Origin: an uncultured Clostridia bacterium
Lineage (GTDB): Bacteria; Bacillota; Clostridia; Christensenellales; Aristaeellaceae
NCBI GenBank assembly: GCA_937934775.1
Contig: CALGYL010000044.1
Span: 1 to 10,142, forward strand
DNA: 10,142 nucleotides
Direction of reading: 5' to 3'
Shown: piece after piece, positions 1-6,883 of the stretch
Position numbering within the stretch: position 1 is the first letter of the stretch
How the letters are laid out: every line of letters starts with the position of its first letter
Position numbers and translations under genes: made by a program
Notes under the pieces: generated by a model
The model's database searches: none
What the model saw: the letters and a program-made list of their open reading frames with translations, nothing else
Told to the model about the DNA's origin: nothing

Positions 1-50
1 GCAAGAACCCACCCTTCGCTGCTCGATAAGTGGGTTCTTTGACAGCCTGG
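1..50 (+). ncRNA. 3' end of a structured RNA, possibly 6S-like (partial)
   Basis: The window opens in a perfect 10-bp inverted repeat: AAGAACCCAC at 3-12 pairs with GTGGGTTCTT at 30-39, leaving a 17-nt loop. It is followed by TGACAGCCTGGCGCGGC and then a terminator hairpin. The order (a GAACCC/GGGTTC hairpin, then ACAGCC, then a GC-rich closing strand) resembles the 3' strand of the central bubble and closing stem of 6S RNA (ssrS) as I remember it. The 5' half would lie outside the window, so the assignment cannot be tested here. It could instead be the end of an unrelated leader or small RNA. No convincing protein reads through this part. Confidence 0.35.
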
Positions 51-92
51 CGCGGCCTCTGCAATTATTGCGGAGGCCGCGTGCTTTTTTTT
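51..92 (+). terminator. Rho-independent terminator
   Basis: A perfect 9-bp stem (CGCGGCCTC at 51-59 with GAGGCCGCG at 73-81) is extended inward by GCAAT/ATTGC. It is followed by eight T residues at 85-92. This is a strong intrinsic terminator on the + strand. It ends whatever transcript enters from the left and insulates the MarR gene downstream. Confidence 0.85.
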
Positions 93-215
93 GGCGGCTT
101 TGCTCCGGCAATCTTCATCCCGGCGTTCGCCAGCCGGATGCCTTTGATCGCGTGCGGGCCATCCTTATACAGTTTTAACCGCGATATTGCCAAAACCGCA
201 TGGCGGGGAGGATGC

Positions 216-246
216 TTTGAATATAAAATAGTTTTAAGTTAAAAAC
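216..246 (+). promoter_or_regulatory. Promoter -10 overlapped by candidate FabT-type operator
   Basis: A TATAAA -10 box lies at 222-227, about 35 bases before the start codon; no good -35 is visible. Overlapping it is TTTGA-ATA-TAAAA (216-228), close to the TTTGA-n3-TCAAA palindrome I recall for FabT operators (one mismatch in the right half). Immediately downstream is a second AT-rich imperfect palindrome, GTTTTAA/TTAAAAAC (231-246). Either could be bound by the MarR protein encoded just downstream, giving autorepression. The operator role is inferred from position and similarity only. Confidence 0.5.
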
Positions 247-262
247 AAGTGGAGGGCACCCA

Positions 263-721
263 ATGACACAGACGCAGCGGGAGCGGCTGAACGAATTCTT
301 TGTTGGGACGTTTAACTACATCCTGACCCTGGAGGAGCGCGCGCTGGCCGGATCGGGCAGCGGGCCGTCCGTGCGGGAGATGCATGTGATTGAGGCGGCG
401 GCGGCGCTCGAAGCAAAGGGGCGCAACACCATGACCTTTGTGGCGTCGGCGCTGAACATTTCGGTGGGGGCGCTCACCACGGCGGTGACCACGCTGATCC
501 GCAAAGGGTATCTGGAGCGCGGTTCCGACCCGGACGACCGGCGGGTGGTCCGGATCTTTCCGACGGAGCTTGGCCGCCAGGCAAACGCCCGGCACGAGGC
601 GTTTCACCGGGAGATGCTCGATCAGGTGGGGCGTGCGCTGGGGGAGGACGACCTGGAACGGCTGACCCAGGCGCTTGAAAGCCTGAAAGATTTCTTCAAA
701 CAATACGCGGCAAAGGGATGA
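263..721 (+). CDS. MarR-family regulator, FabT-like
   Basis: A 152-residue winged-helix regulator. After an N-terminal dimerisation helix (about residues 5-30) comes the MarR DNA-binding domain. The recognition helix is about 66-80 (ISVGALTTAVTTLIRKG) and the wing carries DPDDRR at 89-94, the usual MarR signature. The C-terminal helices (about 105-150) complete the dimer interface. The layout and several stretches (RLNEFFV near the start, REMHVIE, the serine/threonine-rich recognition helix, the FHREMLD region) match FabT, the repressor of fatty-acid synthesis genes in Firmicutes, better than antibiotic-type MarR. The ATG at 263 has GGAGGG at 251-256. A DegV gene follows after 6 bases, so the two are probably co-transcribed. 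The FabT function itself is inferred; no fab genes are in the window. Confidence 0.85.
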   Translation: MTQTQRERLNEFFVGTFNYILTLEERALAGSGSGPSVREMHVIEAAAALEAKGRNTMTFVASALNISVGALTTAVTTLIRKGYLERGSDPDDRRVVRIFPTELGRQANARHEAFHREMLDQVGRALGEDDLERLTQALESLKDFFKQYAAKG

Positions 722-727
722 AACCGG

Positions 728-1543
728 ATGCACATCGTCGTTGACAGTACCTGCGACATGACGCCGGAAGAGGCGCGGTCGCTGAAGGTATCCATTATGT
801 TTCTCAAGGTTTTCTTTGGCCAGGAGGGTTACAGGGACAAGGTCGACCTTTCCGGCGAGGCGTTTTTTGAAAAGCTGAAATCGAGCGATCAGATGCCCAC
901 CACCACCATGGTGACGCCGGAGGCCTTCCGGGAGGAGTTTGAGCGGCATCCGAACGAGGAAATTCTGGTGATCACCGTCTCGCAGAAGCTCAGCGGCACC
1001 TGTCAGTCGGCCTGGGTGGCCAAGGCGGAGTCCGGCCGGCAGGATATCTACGTGCTGGACAGCGGCACGGCGACGATCGGCCACCTGATTTTGGCTCGGG
1101 TAGCGGTGCGGCTGCGGGATACGGGCAAATCCGCCCGCGAAATCTGCCTGACGCTGGAGAGGATCAAGGCCAGGCTGCGCATATACGCGGTGATCGATAC
1201 GCTCAAATACCTGGTCAAGGGCGGGCGGCTATCGGGCGCGGCGGGCGCGCTGGGCACGATCCTGTCTCTGAAGCCCATCATTACGGTAATGGATGGGGAA
1301 GTGCACAGCATCGACAAGGCGCGCGGTTCCCGCGCTGCCATCCGGAAGCTCTCGCAGTTGGTCGCGCAGGAGGCGATTGATCGGAGCCTCCCGTCGGCGT
1401 ACGCCCACGCGGGCGATCTGGAGACGCTGGCGGAGCTTTCCCGCGCGCTGGGCATCGAAGCGCCCGCCTCCTGGCTGGGCAGCGTGGTCGGCGCGCACGC
1501 GGGCCCCGGCGCGGTGGCGGTCGCGTATTTCGTCAAGGCATAG
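728..1543 (+). CDS. DegV family fatty-acid-binding protein (FakB-like)
   Basis: A 271-residue protein covering the whole DegV fold, whose members bind a fatty acid. FakB members present the acyl chain to the kinase FakA for phosphorylation before phospholipid synthesis. Seen: the N-terminal strand with DSTCD (6-10), the PTTT-x-x-TP segment (57-64) and VSQKLSGT-x-QSA (84-95), which in this family line the carboxylate pocket. The DTLKYLVKGGRLSG segment and the C-terminal GSVVGAHAGPGAVAVAYF are also present. Length is normal (about 280). The ATG at 728 follows the MarR stop by 6 bases, with AAAGGG at 712-717 as a modest ribosome site inside the end of the upstream gene. Pairing with a FabT-like regulator fits a fatty-acid salvage role. 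No FakA kinase gene is visible, so the substrate remains inferred from family and context. Confidence 0.88.
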   Translation: MHIVVDSTCDMTPEEARSLKVSIMFLKVFFGQEGYRDKVDLSGEAFFEKLKSSDQMPTTTMVTPEAFREEFERHPNEEILVITVSQKLSGTCQSAWVAKAESGRQDIYVLDSGTATIGHLILARVAVRLRDTGKSAREICLTLERIKARLRIYAVIDTLKYLVKGGRLSGAAGALGTILSLKPIITVMDGEVHSIDKARGSRAAIRKLSQLVAQEAIDRSLPSAYAHAGDLETLAELSRALGIEAPASWLGSVVGAHAGPGAVAVAYFVKA

Positions 1544-1574
1544 TCTTTGGCCCTCTGTTTGACGGAGGACAGAA

Positions 1575-1627
1575 CCCCCGCGGTTTACCATCGCAAAGCG
1601 AGCGATGCAAAGCCGCGGGGGATTTTT
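1575..1627 (+). terminator. Rho-independent terminator after the DegV gene
   Basis: CCCCCGCGG (1575-1583) pairs with CCGCGGGGG (1613-1621), extended by three weaker pairs. An inner perfect 6-bp hairpin CATCGC/GCGATG (1589-1594 with 1602-1607) sits inside. A TTTTT run follows at 1623-1627. It closes the MarR-DegV transcript. There is no T-run on the opposite strand, so it should not stop transcription coming from the pseudogene on the - strand. Confidence 0.88.
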
Positions 1628-2729
1628 CTATAGCGGAGGCGCGGCCCAGCCATGCCTGAGCCTTCGGAACAGGACGGCGGCTTTTGTATCGATGCGCTCC
1701 ATGCCGTTTGCCTTGGCGTTATCCAGAAGGGCGCGGTTGAGTTTCTCGGAGCCTACGTTGTCTTCCGGCATCCCCCACGCGAAGCCGCGCGGGTCGTATT
1801 CCGGGCGCGGCGAGAGGATCAAGTCCGGCCGCCTGTCCGGATAGCGCTTCAGGTATTCGCACAGCCAGTCCTCGTTAACCGGAGCCGCCAGGTCGTCGGC
1901 GCACCGCAGCGCATGGGGCTGACCATGTACGCCCAAGGCGCGAGCCGGGTGATGATCAGGTTGCCCGGACCCATCGCATACTGCCGAAAGGTGGCGTAGA
2001 CCGCCTGATGCCGGTTGGCTTCTTCCGGCGGCACACGCAGGCCCTCGGCCGGTCCCTGCGCGATGCGCACGCTCCTCTTCGTGGGCACGTCCGGGCGGAT
2101 CAGCGGCTCCATGCGCATAAAGCCGGTCACGCCTACGGCCAGCGCCAGCGATACCGCCGCCGCCCCGGTGACGGCCCGGCGAAGCCCCTTGGACTCGGAG
2201 GGCGCCAGCGCGCGCATCCCGTCCCATCCCAGACAGCAGGACGCGACCACGTAGGCCGCAAGCCCCGTGGAAATCGCCCGGAATCCGGTGTTGGAAGCGA
2301 GGTACGCCATCAGCGAGTATGCAAAGCCCGGAAGGCATACGCAACCGAACAGCACTTTGTCCGGTTTTTCGGACAGCATGAAACCCTGAAGCCCCCAGAG
2401 GGCCAGCGTATACTATACGCCGCCCTCGTAGTCCAGGCTGACCGCCATCTGCGCGATGCAGATCAGCGCGCCCGCCAGGGCGAGAACGCGCGCTTCCGGG
2501 CCGCGGGTTTTTTCCGCATCAAAAGCCGGATGGTGATGAAACCGTTCAGCAAAATGCTGGGGACCAGCGTCACCCTGAATGCGTGAAAGAGCCATCGCAT
2601 GTCGTCCACCACAATCAGCTCGATGTCCTGATGGGTCTGGGCGAGCGCGCTGGATACGGCCGAGCGAGCGGTTTCCGCGCCTCGGCGGCATGTCGGAATG
2701 ACGACGCTGATCAAATCTATCTGGCTCAT
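1628..2729 (-). pseudogene. Decayed fusion: GT2 N-terminus joined to polytopic membrane protein
   Basis: Reading from ATG at 2729 leftward, the first 43 residues are a typical GT2 glycosyltransferase start (ISVVIPTCRRG ... IELIVVDD). The protein then switches at about 2600, directly after the DD, to hydrophobic sequence (LVPSILLNGFITIRLL) that is not a glycosyltransferase continuation. This looks like an in-frame deletion joining two neighbouring genes. The membrane part continues in a second frame after a shift between about 2480 and 2513 (a run of six T lies at 2508-2513). It meets an amber codon at 2413-2415, resumes in the same frame (FMLSEKPDKVLFG and several membrane helices), and shifts again near 1880-1905 into a soluble tail (NEDWLCEYLKRYPDRRPD...) ending at a TAG at 1628. 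With two frameshifts and one stop it cannot make a full protein. I do not recognise the membrane family; a role in surface polysaccharide export or modification is inferred from the glycosyltransferases around it. Confidence 0.78.
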
Positions 2730-2771
2730 CTGGCCTTCTTTCAAGGGAATTCCTCTCATGTATGTATACTG

Positions 2772-2800
2772 GTTATACCCGATGAGGCCGGACGCTTCAA
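2772..2800 (-). promoter_or_regulatory. Sigma-A type promoter of the decayed - strand gene
   Basis: On the - strand TTGAAG (2800-2795) is separated by exactly 17 bases from TATAAC (2777-2772), a good match to the housekeeping consensus. Transcription would start near 2765 and leave a leader of about 35 bases before the ATG at 2729. The promoter survives although the gene behind it is broken. Confidence 0.6.
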
Positions 2801-2897
2801 CCTTAACGTGATATTTTTGGAAGTGGCGGCGCTTGACAATATGCGCGAAAATTCCTCGGTTTGACCGATGGCACCCGAGGGGTGGGCAATCGGCCCA

Positions 2898-2926
2898 TTG
2901 CGCGCCATGAAACGGTCTGTTATCAT
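2898..2926 (+). promoter_or_regulatory. Candidate promoter of the + strand glycosyltransferase
   Basis: TTGCGC (2898-2903), a 17-base spacer and TATCAT (2921-2926; one mismatch to TATAAT) lie about 85 bases before the start codon at 3011. The -35 is only half conserved. Together with the - strand promoter at 2772-2800 this makes the 2730-3010 spacer a divergent promoter region; I see nothing else in it. Confidence 0.45.
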
Positions 2927-3010
2927 GATCCAAAGCTGCGACGGGCGATGCATATATCTGCTCGCCGGAGCGCGGCTTTGGGGTTTTGTCCAGAAGACGA
3001 GGGATTTTAC

Positions 3011-3838
3011 ATGGGTACGCCGTATATTAGCGTCATCATGCCCATATATATGGTGGAAGACTACCTTGAACGTTGCCTGAAGTCGTTTCGGGTGAAGGGC
3101 TTTTTTGATTTTGAGGTCATTCTGGTGGACGACGGTTCGCCCGACGGCTGCGGCGCCATCTGTGACGTGTTTGCGAAGGAAGATCCCCGCTTCATTCCGC
3201 TGCACCAGCCCAATGGCGGCGTGGGCAAGACCCGAAACGCCGGGTTTGAAAAGACCTCCGGCCAGTTTATCACCTATGCCGATCCGGACGACTACGTCGG
3301 TCCGGACTACCTGAAGCATATGATCGATGCCCAGAAGCGCCACGACGCCGACATGGTGATCGCGAGGTACGTCTCGCTCAGCGAGCGGACCATGCGCCAG
3401 GTCTGGTGCGTGCCGGTTACCCGGGAGATCTATCTGGAGCGCAAGGACTTTGGCGCGGCGCTGCCGGAAATGTACAACCTCAACCGCATCGGCACACTCC
3501 ACAGCAAGCTCTACCGGCGGCAGATTCTGGACGGGCTCAAATACAACGAGACCATCAAGATGCTCGGCGACGCCATGTTCGTTACCAAGGTTCTGGAGCG
3601 GACCGGCAGCATCGAGGTCATCAATGACAGCGATTACTTCTCCATCCGCTACAACACCCGCTGCATCACCAAGCAGGTGGACCCAGACCTCTTCCAAACC
3701 CACATCGCCGTCGACCACGCCATACAGGAAAGCATGCGGCGCTGCGGCTGGATGAACGACGGGATGCAAGGCAGCATCGACAAGCGCTGCGTCGGCGCCG
3801 CCAAGCTTTGCATCAATTCCATCCGGATGGGGACGTGA
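3011..3838 (+). CDS. GT2 family glycosyltransferase, shortened by an in-frame TGA
   Basis: A 275-residue inverting GT-A glycosyltransferase of family 2, expected at the cytoplasmic membrane in cell-surface polysaccharide assembly. Seen: the first strand ISVIMPIYMVEDYLERCL (6-23), nucleotide-binding DDGSPDG (40-46), GGVGKTRNAG (69-78) and the metal-binding DPDD (91-94). A typical acceptor half follows. The ATG at 3011 is preferred over further-upstream in-frame codons because GAGGGA sits 7-12 bases before it and the GT2 fold starts at residue 5. The TGA at 3836 is followed in the same frame by 84 open codons to a TAG at 4091, continuing with GLEEKGVYVDRIL. The family is often 320-360 residues, so this is probably a nonsense mutation removing the C-terminal tail. 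The catalytic domain is complete, so residual activity is possible. The acceptor sugar is unknown. Confidence 0.8.
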   Translation: MGTPYISVIMPIYMVEDYLERCLKSFRVKGFFDFEVILVDDGSPDGCGAICDVFAKEDPRFIPLHQPNGGVGKTRNAGFEKTSGQFITYADPDDYVGPDYLKHMIDAQKRHDADMVIARYVSLSERTMRQVWCVPVTREIYLERKDFGAALPEMYNLNRIGTLHSKLYRRQILDGLKYNETIKMLGDAMFVTKVLERTGSIEVINDSDYFSIRYNTRCITKQVDPDLFQTHIAVDHAIQESMRRCGWMNDGMQGSIDKRCVGAAKLCINSIRMGT

Positions 3839-4093
3839 GGCCTGGAAGAAAAGGGCGTTTATGTGGACAGGATTCTCAAGCCCCCCGAGTTTATGGCCGC
3901 CATCGAGCGCCGCAAGGCGCGCTATACCGAGATACAGTACGAGCTGATGCGAAGCGGCACCGGCGTGGAACTGATCCGCTACCTGGGCAGCGCCGCGAAC
4001 CATCGCGGGACGGTCCTCGCGGTTTTCCGGCCGCTGATCGCCCTGGCGGTCAAAGTGAAGCGGCTGCTGCTTCGAGAGAAGCATTGGCTCTAG
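3839..4093 (+). pseudogene. Severed C-terminal tail of the glycosyltransferase
   Basis: Immediately after the TGA at 3836-3838 the same frame stays open for 84 codons (GLEEKGVYVDRILKPPEF ... KVKRLLLREKHWL). The tail is helical and basic at its end (RLLLREKHW), as GT2 C-termini that touch the membrane often are. The next ATG at 3876-3878 or GTG codons have no convincing ribosome site, so independent translation is unlikely. Removing the TGA would give one 360-residue protein from 3011 to 4093. The opal codon is not reassigned here: MarR, nagB and the ynzC-like gene all end at TGA. Confidence 0.65.
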
Positions 4094-4483
4094 TGTTCCG
4101 ACAACATGGAATCTTTGGTTCAGAACGGATTTTGTTTACGCCCTGCGGTGTCGTTCTCCGCTTGATATGGCGCCGCGATTCCTGCGCTCCGGCTTCTTGC
4201 GGGACGTAAAAAATCGCTTGCCCTGAATCCAAATCCTCAATGTTGCCAGAACATCAGCGGTTAGTCCACTGGGCAAGCACATCCTGCGCTGAATCCGCAT
4301 CCAGGCGCGCGCGTCATGCGCTCCCGGTTCCATCCGCCGCCATCCTGCGCATCCGGAATCCGCACTTCGGCGAGCGCGTTGTGCGCTTACCGGTGTAGGG
4401 GGGGCTTCAGCACGGCTTATGGCCATTTTAGCTGGAAAAACAGGGTTAATTTTTTATAAATTCAGGCAGATTCCGTTATGTTG
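4094..4483. other. Gene-free spacer with short imperfect repeats
   Basis: No reading frame here has a ribosome site, a protein-like composition or a recognisable domain. Two partial repeats are visible: CATCCTGCGC at 4280-4289 and 4341-4350, each followed by GAATCCGCA (4291-4299 and 4356-4364), so a unit of about 20 bases occurs twice some 60 apart. GCTTGCCC (4216-4223) and GGGCAAGC (4271-4278) form an inverted pair with a long loop. I see no clear terminator for the glycosyltransferase. The stretch may be remains of deleted polysaccharide genes. Confidence 0.4.
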
Positions 4484-4492
4484 TGGTAATAT
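4484..4492 (+). promoter_or_regulatory. Extended -10 promoter of the signalling gene
   Basis: TG-G-TAATAT (TG at 4484-4485, TAATAT at 4487-4492) is an extended -10 element lying in a locally AT-rich patch (4445-4495). No good -35 is present, which the TG extension could compensate. Transcription would begin near 4499, leaving a leader of about 90 bases. Confidence 0.45.
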
Positions 4493-4499
4493 TGTGGAC

Positions 4500-4572
4500 A
4501 AGGTTTTGCGTGGGGGCAGGAGCCGGAGGCCGGGTGCCGCAAAGTCGCGCGCCGGGCAACCGTTGGCATAGG
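4500..4572 (+). promoter_or_regulatory. Structured 5' leader of unknown class
   Basis: The leader before the cyclic-di-GMP gene folds on paper into two hairpins. In the first, TTTGC (4505-4509) pairs with GCAAA (4539-4543), then GGCA (4515-4518) pairs with TGCC (4535-4538), with a GCC-GGA-GGC tip. The second is CGG-GCAA-CCG (4553-4562), a GNRA tetraloop, closed by further G-C pairs and ending about 10 bases before the ribosome site. GCAAAG followed by GCCGGG-x-x-ACCG recalls parts of the cyclic-di-GMP-I (GEMM) riboswitch, but the 5' conserved strand and the rest of its third helix are missing. I therefore leave the class open. It could simply be a translation-modulating leader. Confidence 0.3.
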
Positions 4573-4591
4573 TTTGAAGGAGGGGGCGTCG

Positions 4592-6631
4592 ATGGGCGCT
4601 GATGCGCCGGTGCTGCTCATCGTCGATGATGTTGAGCACAATCGGGCAATTCTTCGCGAAATGTTCCGCGAGCGGTATGAAATTCTGGAGGCCGACGACG
4701 CGTTGGAGGCGCTGGAAAAAATTGAGCGCCATCCAGGCCGCGTTCGTTTGGTGTTTTTGGATATCAATCTGCCCGGGATGGACGGCTTTCAGATGCTCCG
4801 GGAGATGTATGCGCGTGGATTCCTGCCCGACATCCCCGTGGTCATGATCGCCTCCGGCATATCGCCCGAAAAGGCCTCGGCGGCGATCCGTCTGGGCGTG
4901 TCGGATTTCATCGAACAGCCTTTTAATGCGGAAATCGTCAAACGCCGCGTGCAGCGTCTTGTGGATTGCGAGCGCGATCGCGCCAGCGTGGAAGAGTTGG
5001 TCGAGGCGCGTACCTTTGAAATCCGCCGGGCCAACCGCCTTGCCATCGAGGCGCTGTCCACCATTGTGGAGTTCCGAAGCGGTGAAACCGCGCTGCACAC
5101 CCGCCGCATCTCGCTGGTCACCCGATTGATCTGCCAGGCGCTGTCCAAACACTACATGGAATACAATCTGACGGATTTAATGATCGACGACATCGTATGC
5201 GCCTCGGCACTGCACGATGTGGGCATGATCGCCGTTCCTGAATCCATCCTGAATAAGCCCGGCCGCCTGAGCAACGAAGAATTTGAAATCATGAAGCGCC
5301 ACACCATCTATGGGGCACAGGCCATTGAACGGATTTCTGCCGCGAGTGGCGAGCGCTTTTTCTCCTATTGCCGCGACATCTGCCTGTGTCACCACGAGCG
5401 ATGGGACGGCAACGGGTATCCCGGCGGCATCACCGGCGACGATATCCCCATCTGGGCGCAGGTGGTGGCGCTGGCGGACGTGTATGAGGCGCTGACCAGT
5501 GAGCGCGTTTATAAGCCGCCGTTCTCGCACGAGCAGGCGCTGGGGATGATCGAGATGGGCGACTGCGGGGCGTTCAACCCCAAGCTGCTGGCTACGCTGG
5601 ACCTGATTGCAGCCAGATTGAAGGACGCACTGGAGGATTTACCTCACAGCGGCGACATGGCGCAGGGCGATATGCCCTACAAATCGATTGAGCAGCTGTC
5701 CCCCCGGGCGCTGAAGCTTCTGGAGCACGAGCGCGAACAGTACAAGACCTACGCGTCGCTGTCTGGCGAGGTGCTGATCGATTATGATTGCGAGAATGAT
5801 ACGCTCTCGTTCTCCGGACGCTTTACCGATCACTTCGACGGCGATATGGTGATCAAAAACGCGATGACGGGCGATACGCTGAACCGCTATCTCTACCCGG
5901 CTGACCGGGATACGCTGCAAAACGCCGTTCAAGCCGTATCGGCGGGCGAACCCACCATCAAAATGGATCTCAGGCTCCTGACCGTGCGCGGGTGGTACGA
6001 GTGGTACGAGGTGGTTGTGCGCACGCTTTGGAGCGGCGAAGAGACAAAAACGTGCGTGCGCGCGCTGGGCAAGCTGACCAACATCGACCAGGCCGTGCGG
6101 GAGACCTGCCGCCTCCGGGAGCAGGCGACCCGGGACGTTTTGACGGGCCTTTACAATCGTGTGGAGACAGAACGCTGCATCAAGCAGCGGCTGATGGAAA
6201 ATGAGGATGTGAGCGGGGCGCTGCTCTACATCGATATTGATGACTTCAAGGAGATCAACGACAGCCGGGGCCACGGCTTTGGCGACGACGTTTTGCGCAA
6301 AATGGGCCAGGCGGTGCACGGCAACATTCGGGAGAGCGACATCGCGGGCCGCATCGGCGGCGATGAATTTGTCGTATTTCTGGACCGGGTGCGTTCTGAC
6401 GAGGGCATCATCGTCAACGTGGAACGGCTGATCACCGTCATGCGGCAGGGCGTCTCCATCCGTGCCGAGCGGGCGCAGATTTCGGTTTCGGTGGGCGTGG
6501 CCCGATTCCCGCAGGACGGCACCCGCTATGAAACGCTTCTGGAGAAGGCCGACCAGGCGATGTATTCCGCCAAGTACAGCGGCAAGGGTTGTTATGCTTT
6601 TTTCGCGCAGGGGTTATCGTCCCGGGCGTAA
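4592..6631 (+). CDS. Receiver / HD-GYP / GGDEF cyclic-di-GMP enzyme
   Basis: A 679-residue cytoplasmic protein that should both hydrolyse and synthesise cyclic di-GMP. Residues 1-125 are a response-regulator receiver with acidic pair D12-D13 and phospho-acceptor D57 (LDINLPGMDG). The switch Thr/Ser is Ala87 and the conserved Lys is Gln109 (IEQPF), so phosphorylation signalling may be altered. Residues about 145-345 are HD-GYP: HDVG (208-211), H237, HHERWDGNGYP (267-277) and LADVYEALTSERVYK (from 295). A less conserved, perhaps PAS-like, segment (about 380-500) precedes GGDEF: DVLTGLYNR, DIDDFKEIND, an RESD inhibitory site (580-583) and an intact GGDEF (589-593). The ATG at 4592 is chosen over an in-frame TTG at 4574, which lies before the AAGGAGGGG site at 4577-4585. 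No histidine kinase gene is adjacent. The stop codon is the first three bases of the palindromic element downstream. Confidence 0.93.
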   Translation: MGADAPVLLIVDDVEHNRAILREMFRERYEILEADDALEALEKIERHPGRVRLVFLDINLPGMDGFQMLREMYARGFLPDIPVVMIASGISPEKASAAIRLGVSDFIEQPFNAEIVKRRVQRLVDCERDRASVEELVEARTFEIRRANRLAIEALSTIVEFRSGETALHTRRISLVTRLICQALSKHYMEYNLTDLMIDDIVCASALHDVGMIAVPESILNKPGRLSNEEFEIMKRHTIYGAQAIERISAASGERFFSYCRDICLCHHERWDGNGYPGGITGDDIPIWAQVVALADVYEALTSERVYKPPFSHEQALGMIEMGDCGAFNPKLLATLDLIAARLKDALEDLPHSGDMAQGDMPYKSIEQLSPRALKLLEHEREQYKTYASLSGEVLIDYDCENDTLSFSGRFTDHFDGDMVIKNAMTGDTLNRYLYPADRDTLQNAVQAVSAGEPTIKMDLRLLTVRGWYEWYEVVVRTLWSGEETKTCVRALGKLTNIDQAVRETCRLREQATRDVLTGLYNRVETERCIKQRLMENEDVSGALLYIDIDDFKEINDSRGHGFGDDVLRKMGQAVHGNIRESDIAGRIGGDEFVVFLDRVRSDEGIIVNVERLITVMRQGVSIRAERAQISVSVGVARFPQDGTRYETLLEKADQAMYSAKYSGKGCYAFFAQGLSSRA

Positions 6632-6791
6632 TACCAATACGAAACAATATTTCTTCCAAAGCGACGAGGGATTTTTTCATCCTGCAAGGAGCTGAAGCGC
6701 AGAAATAGCAGCGCTATTTCAAGCGGAAGGCGACACCGCAGGGTGGAAAAATCCCGGCGCAACGAAGAAAGAATGTTTTGGATTGGTATAA
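6629..6791. repeat. Palindromic element, copy 1 (163 bp)
   Basis: The ends are TAATACCAA (6629-6637) and TTGGTATAA (6783-6791). About 55 bases of each arm are near-complementary, including TTTCTTC (6650-6656) with GAAGAAA (6764-6770), and GGGATTTTT on the left with AAAAATCCC on the right. A conserved internal bulge faces CCAAAGCG against GCGCAACG. The tip contains an 8-bp hairpin GAAATAGC/GCTATTTC (6702-6709 with 6713-6720). It shares GCAAGGAGCTGRAGCG, GCAGCGCTA and AGCGGAARGCGRCAC with copy 2 in the same orientation. It codes for nothing visible. It could be a miniature transposable element or a structured RNA/DNA element; the terminal TA dinucleotides would suit a TA-targeting transposase, but none is present. 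Confidence 0.85.
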
Positions 6792-6883
6792 ATTGTTTCC
6801 CTCACGTTATTAGCAAAGAGATCACATTATCATTTGGGGGTCGACATATACATCGAAGACGTACGAAAATCGAAACTATTCGG

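Noticed and set aside
30..242. 70-codon open frame on the + strand
   Set aside because: It runs through the terminator hairpin, has no ribosome site and has no protein-like composition.
239..1084. 281-codon open frame on the - strand
   Set aside because: Antisense shadow of the MarR and DegV genes, rich in His and Arg with no recognisable domain.
3836..3838. TGA read as a sense codon (selenocysteine or Trp reassignment)
   Set aside because: Three other genes end at TGA, no selenocysteine-insertion structure is evident and GT2 enzymes are not selenoproteins.
2756..4084. 442-codon open frame on the - strand
   Set aside because: It is antisense to the GT2 glycosyltransferase, whose motifs (DDGSPDG, DPDD) are plain on the + strand; long antisense frames are expected in GC-rich DNA.
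4500..4572. Confident cyclic-di-GMP-I riboswitch call
   Set aside because: The 5' conserved strand is missing and GCAAA is better paired in a hairpin; kept only as an unclassified leader.
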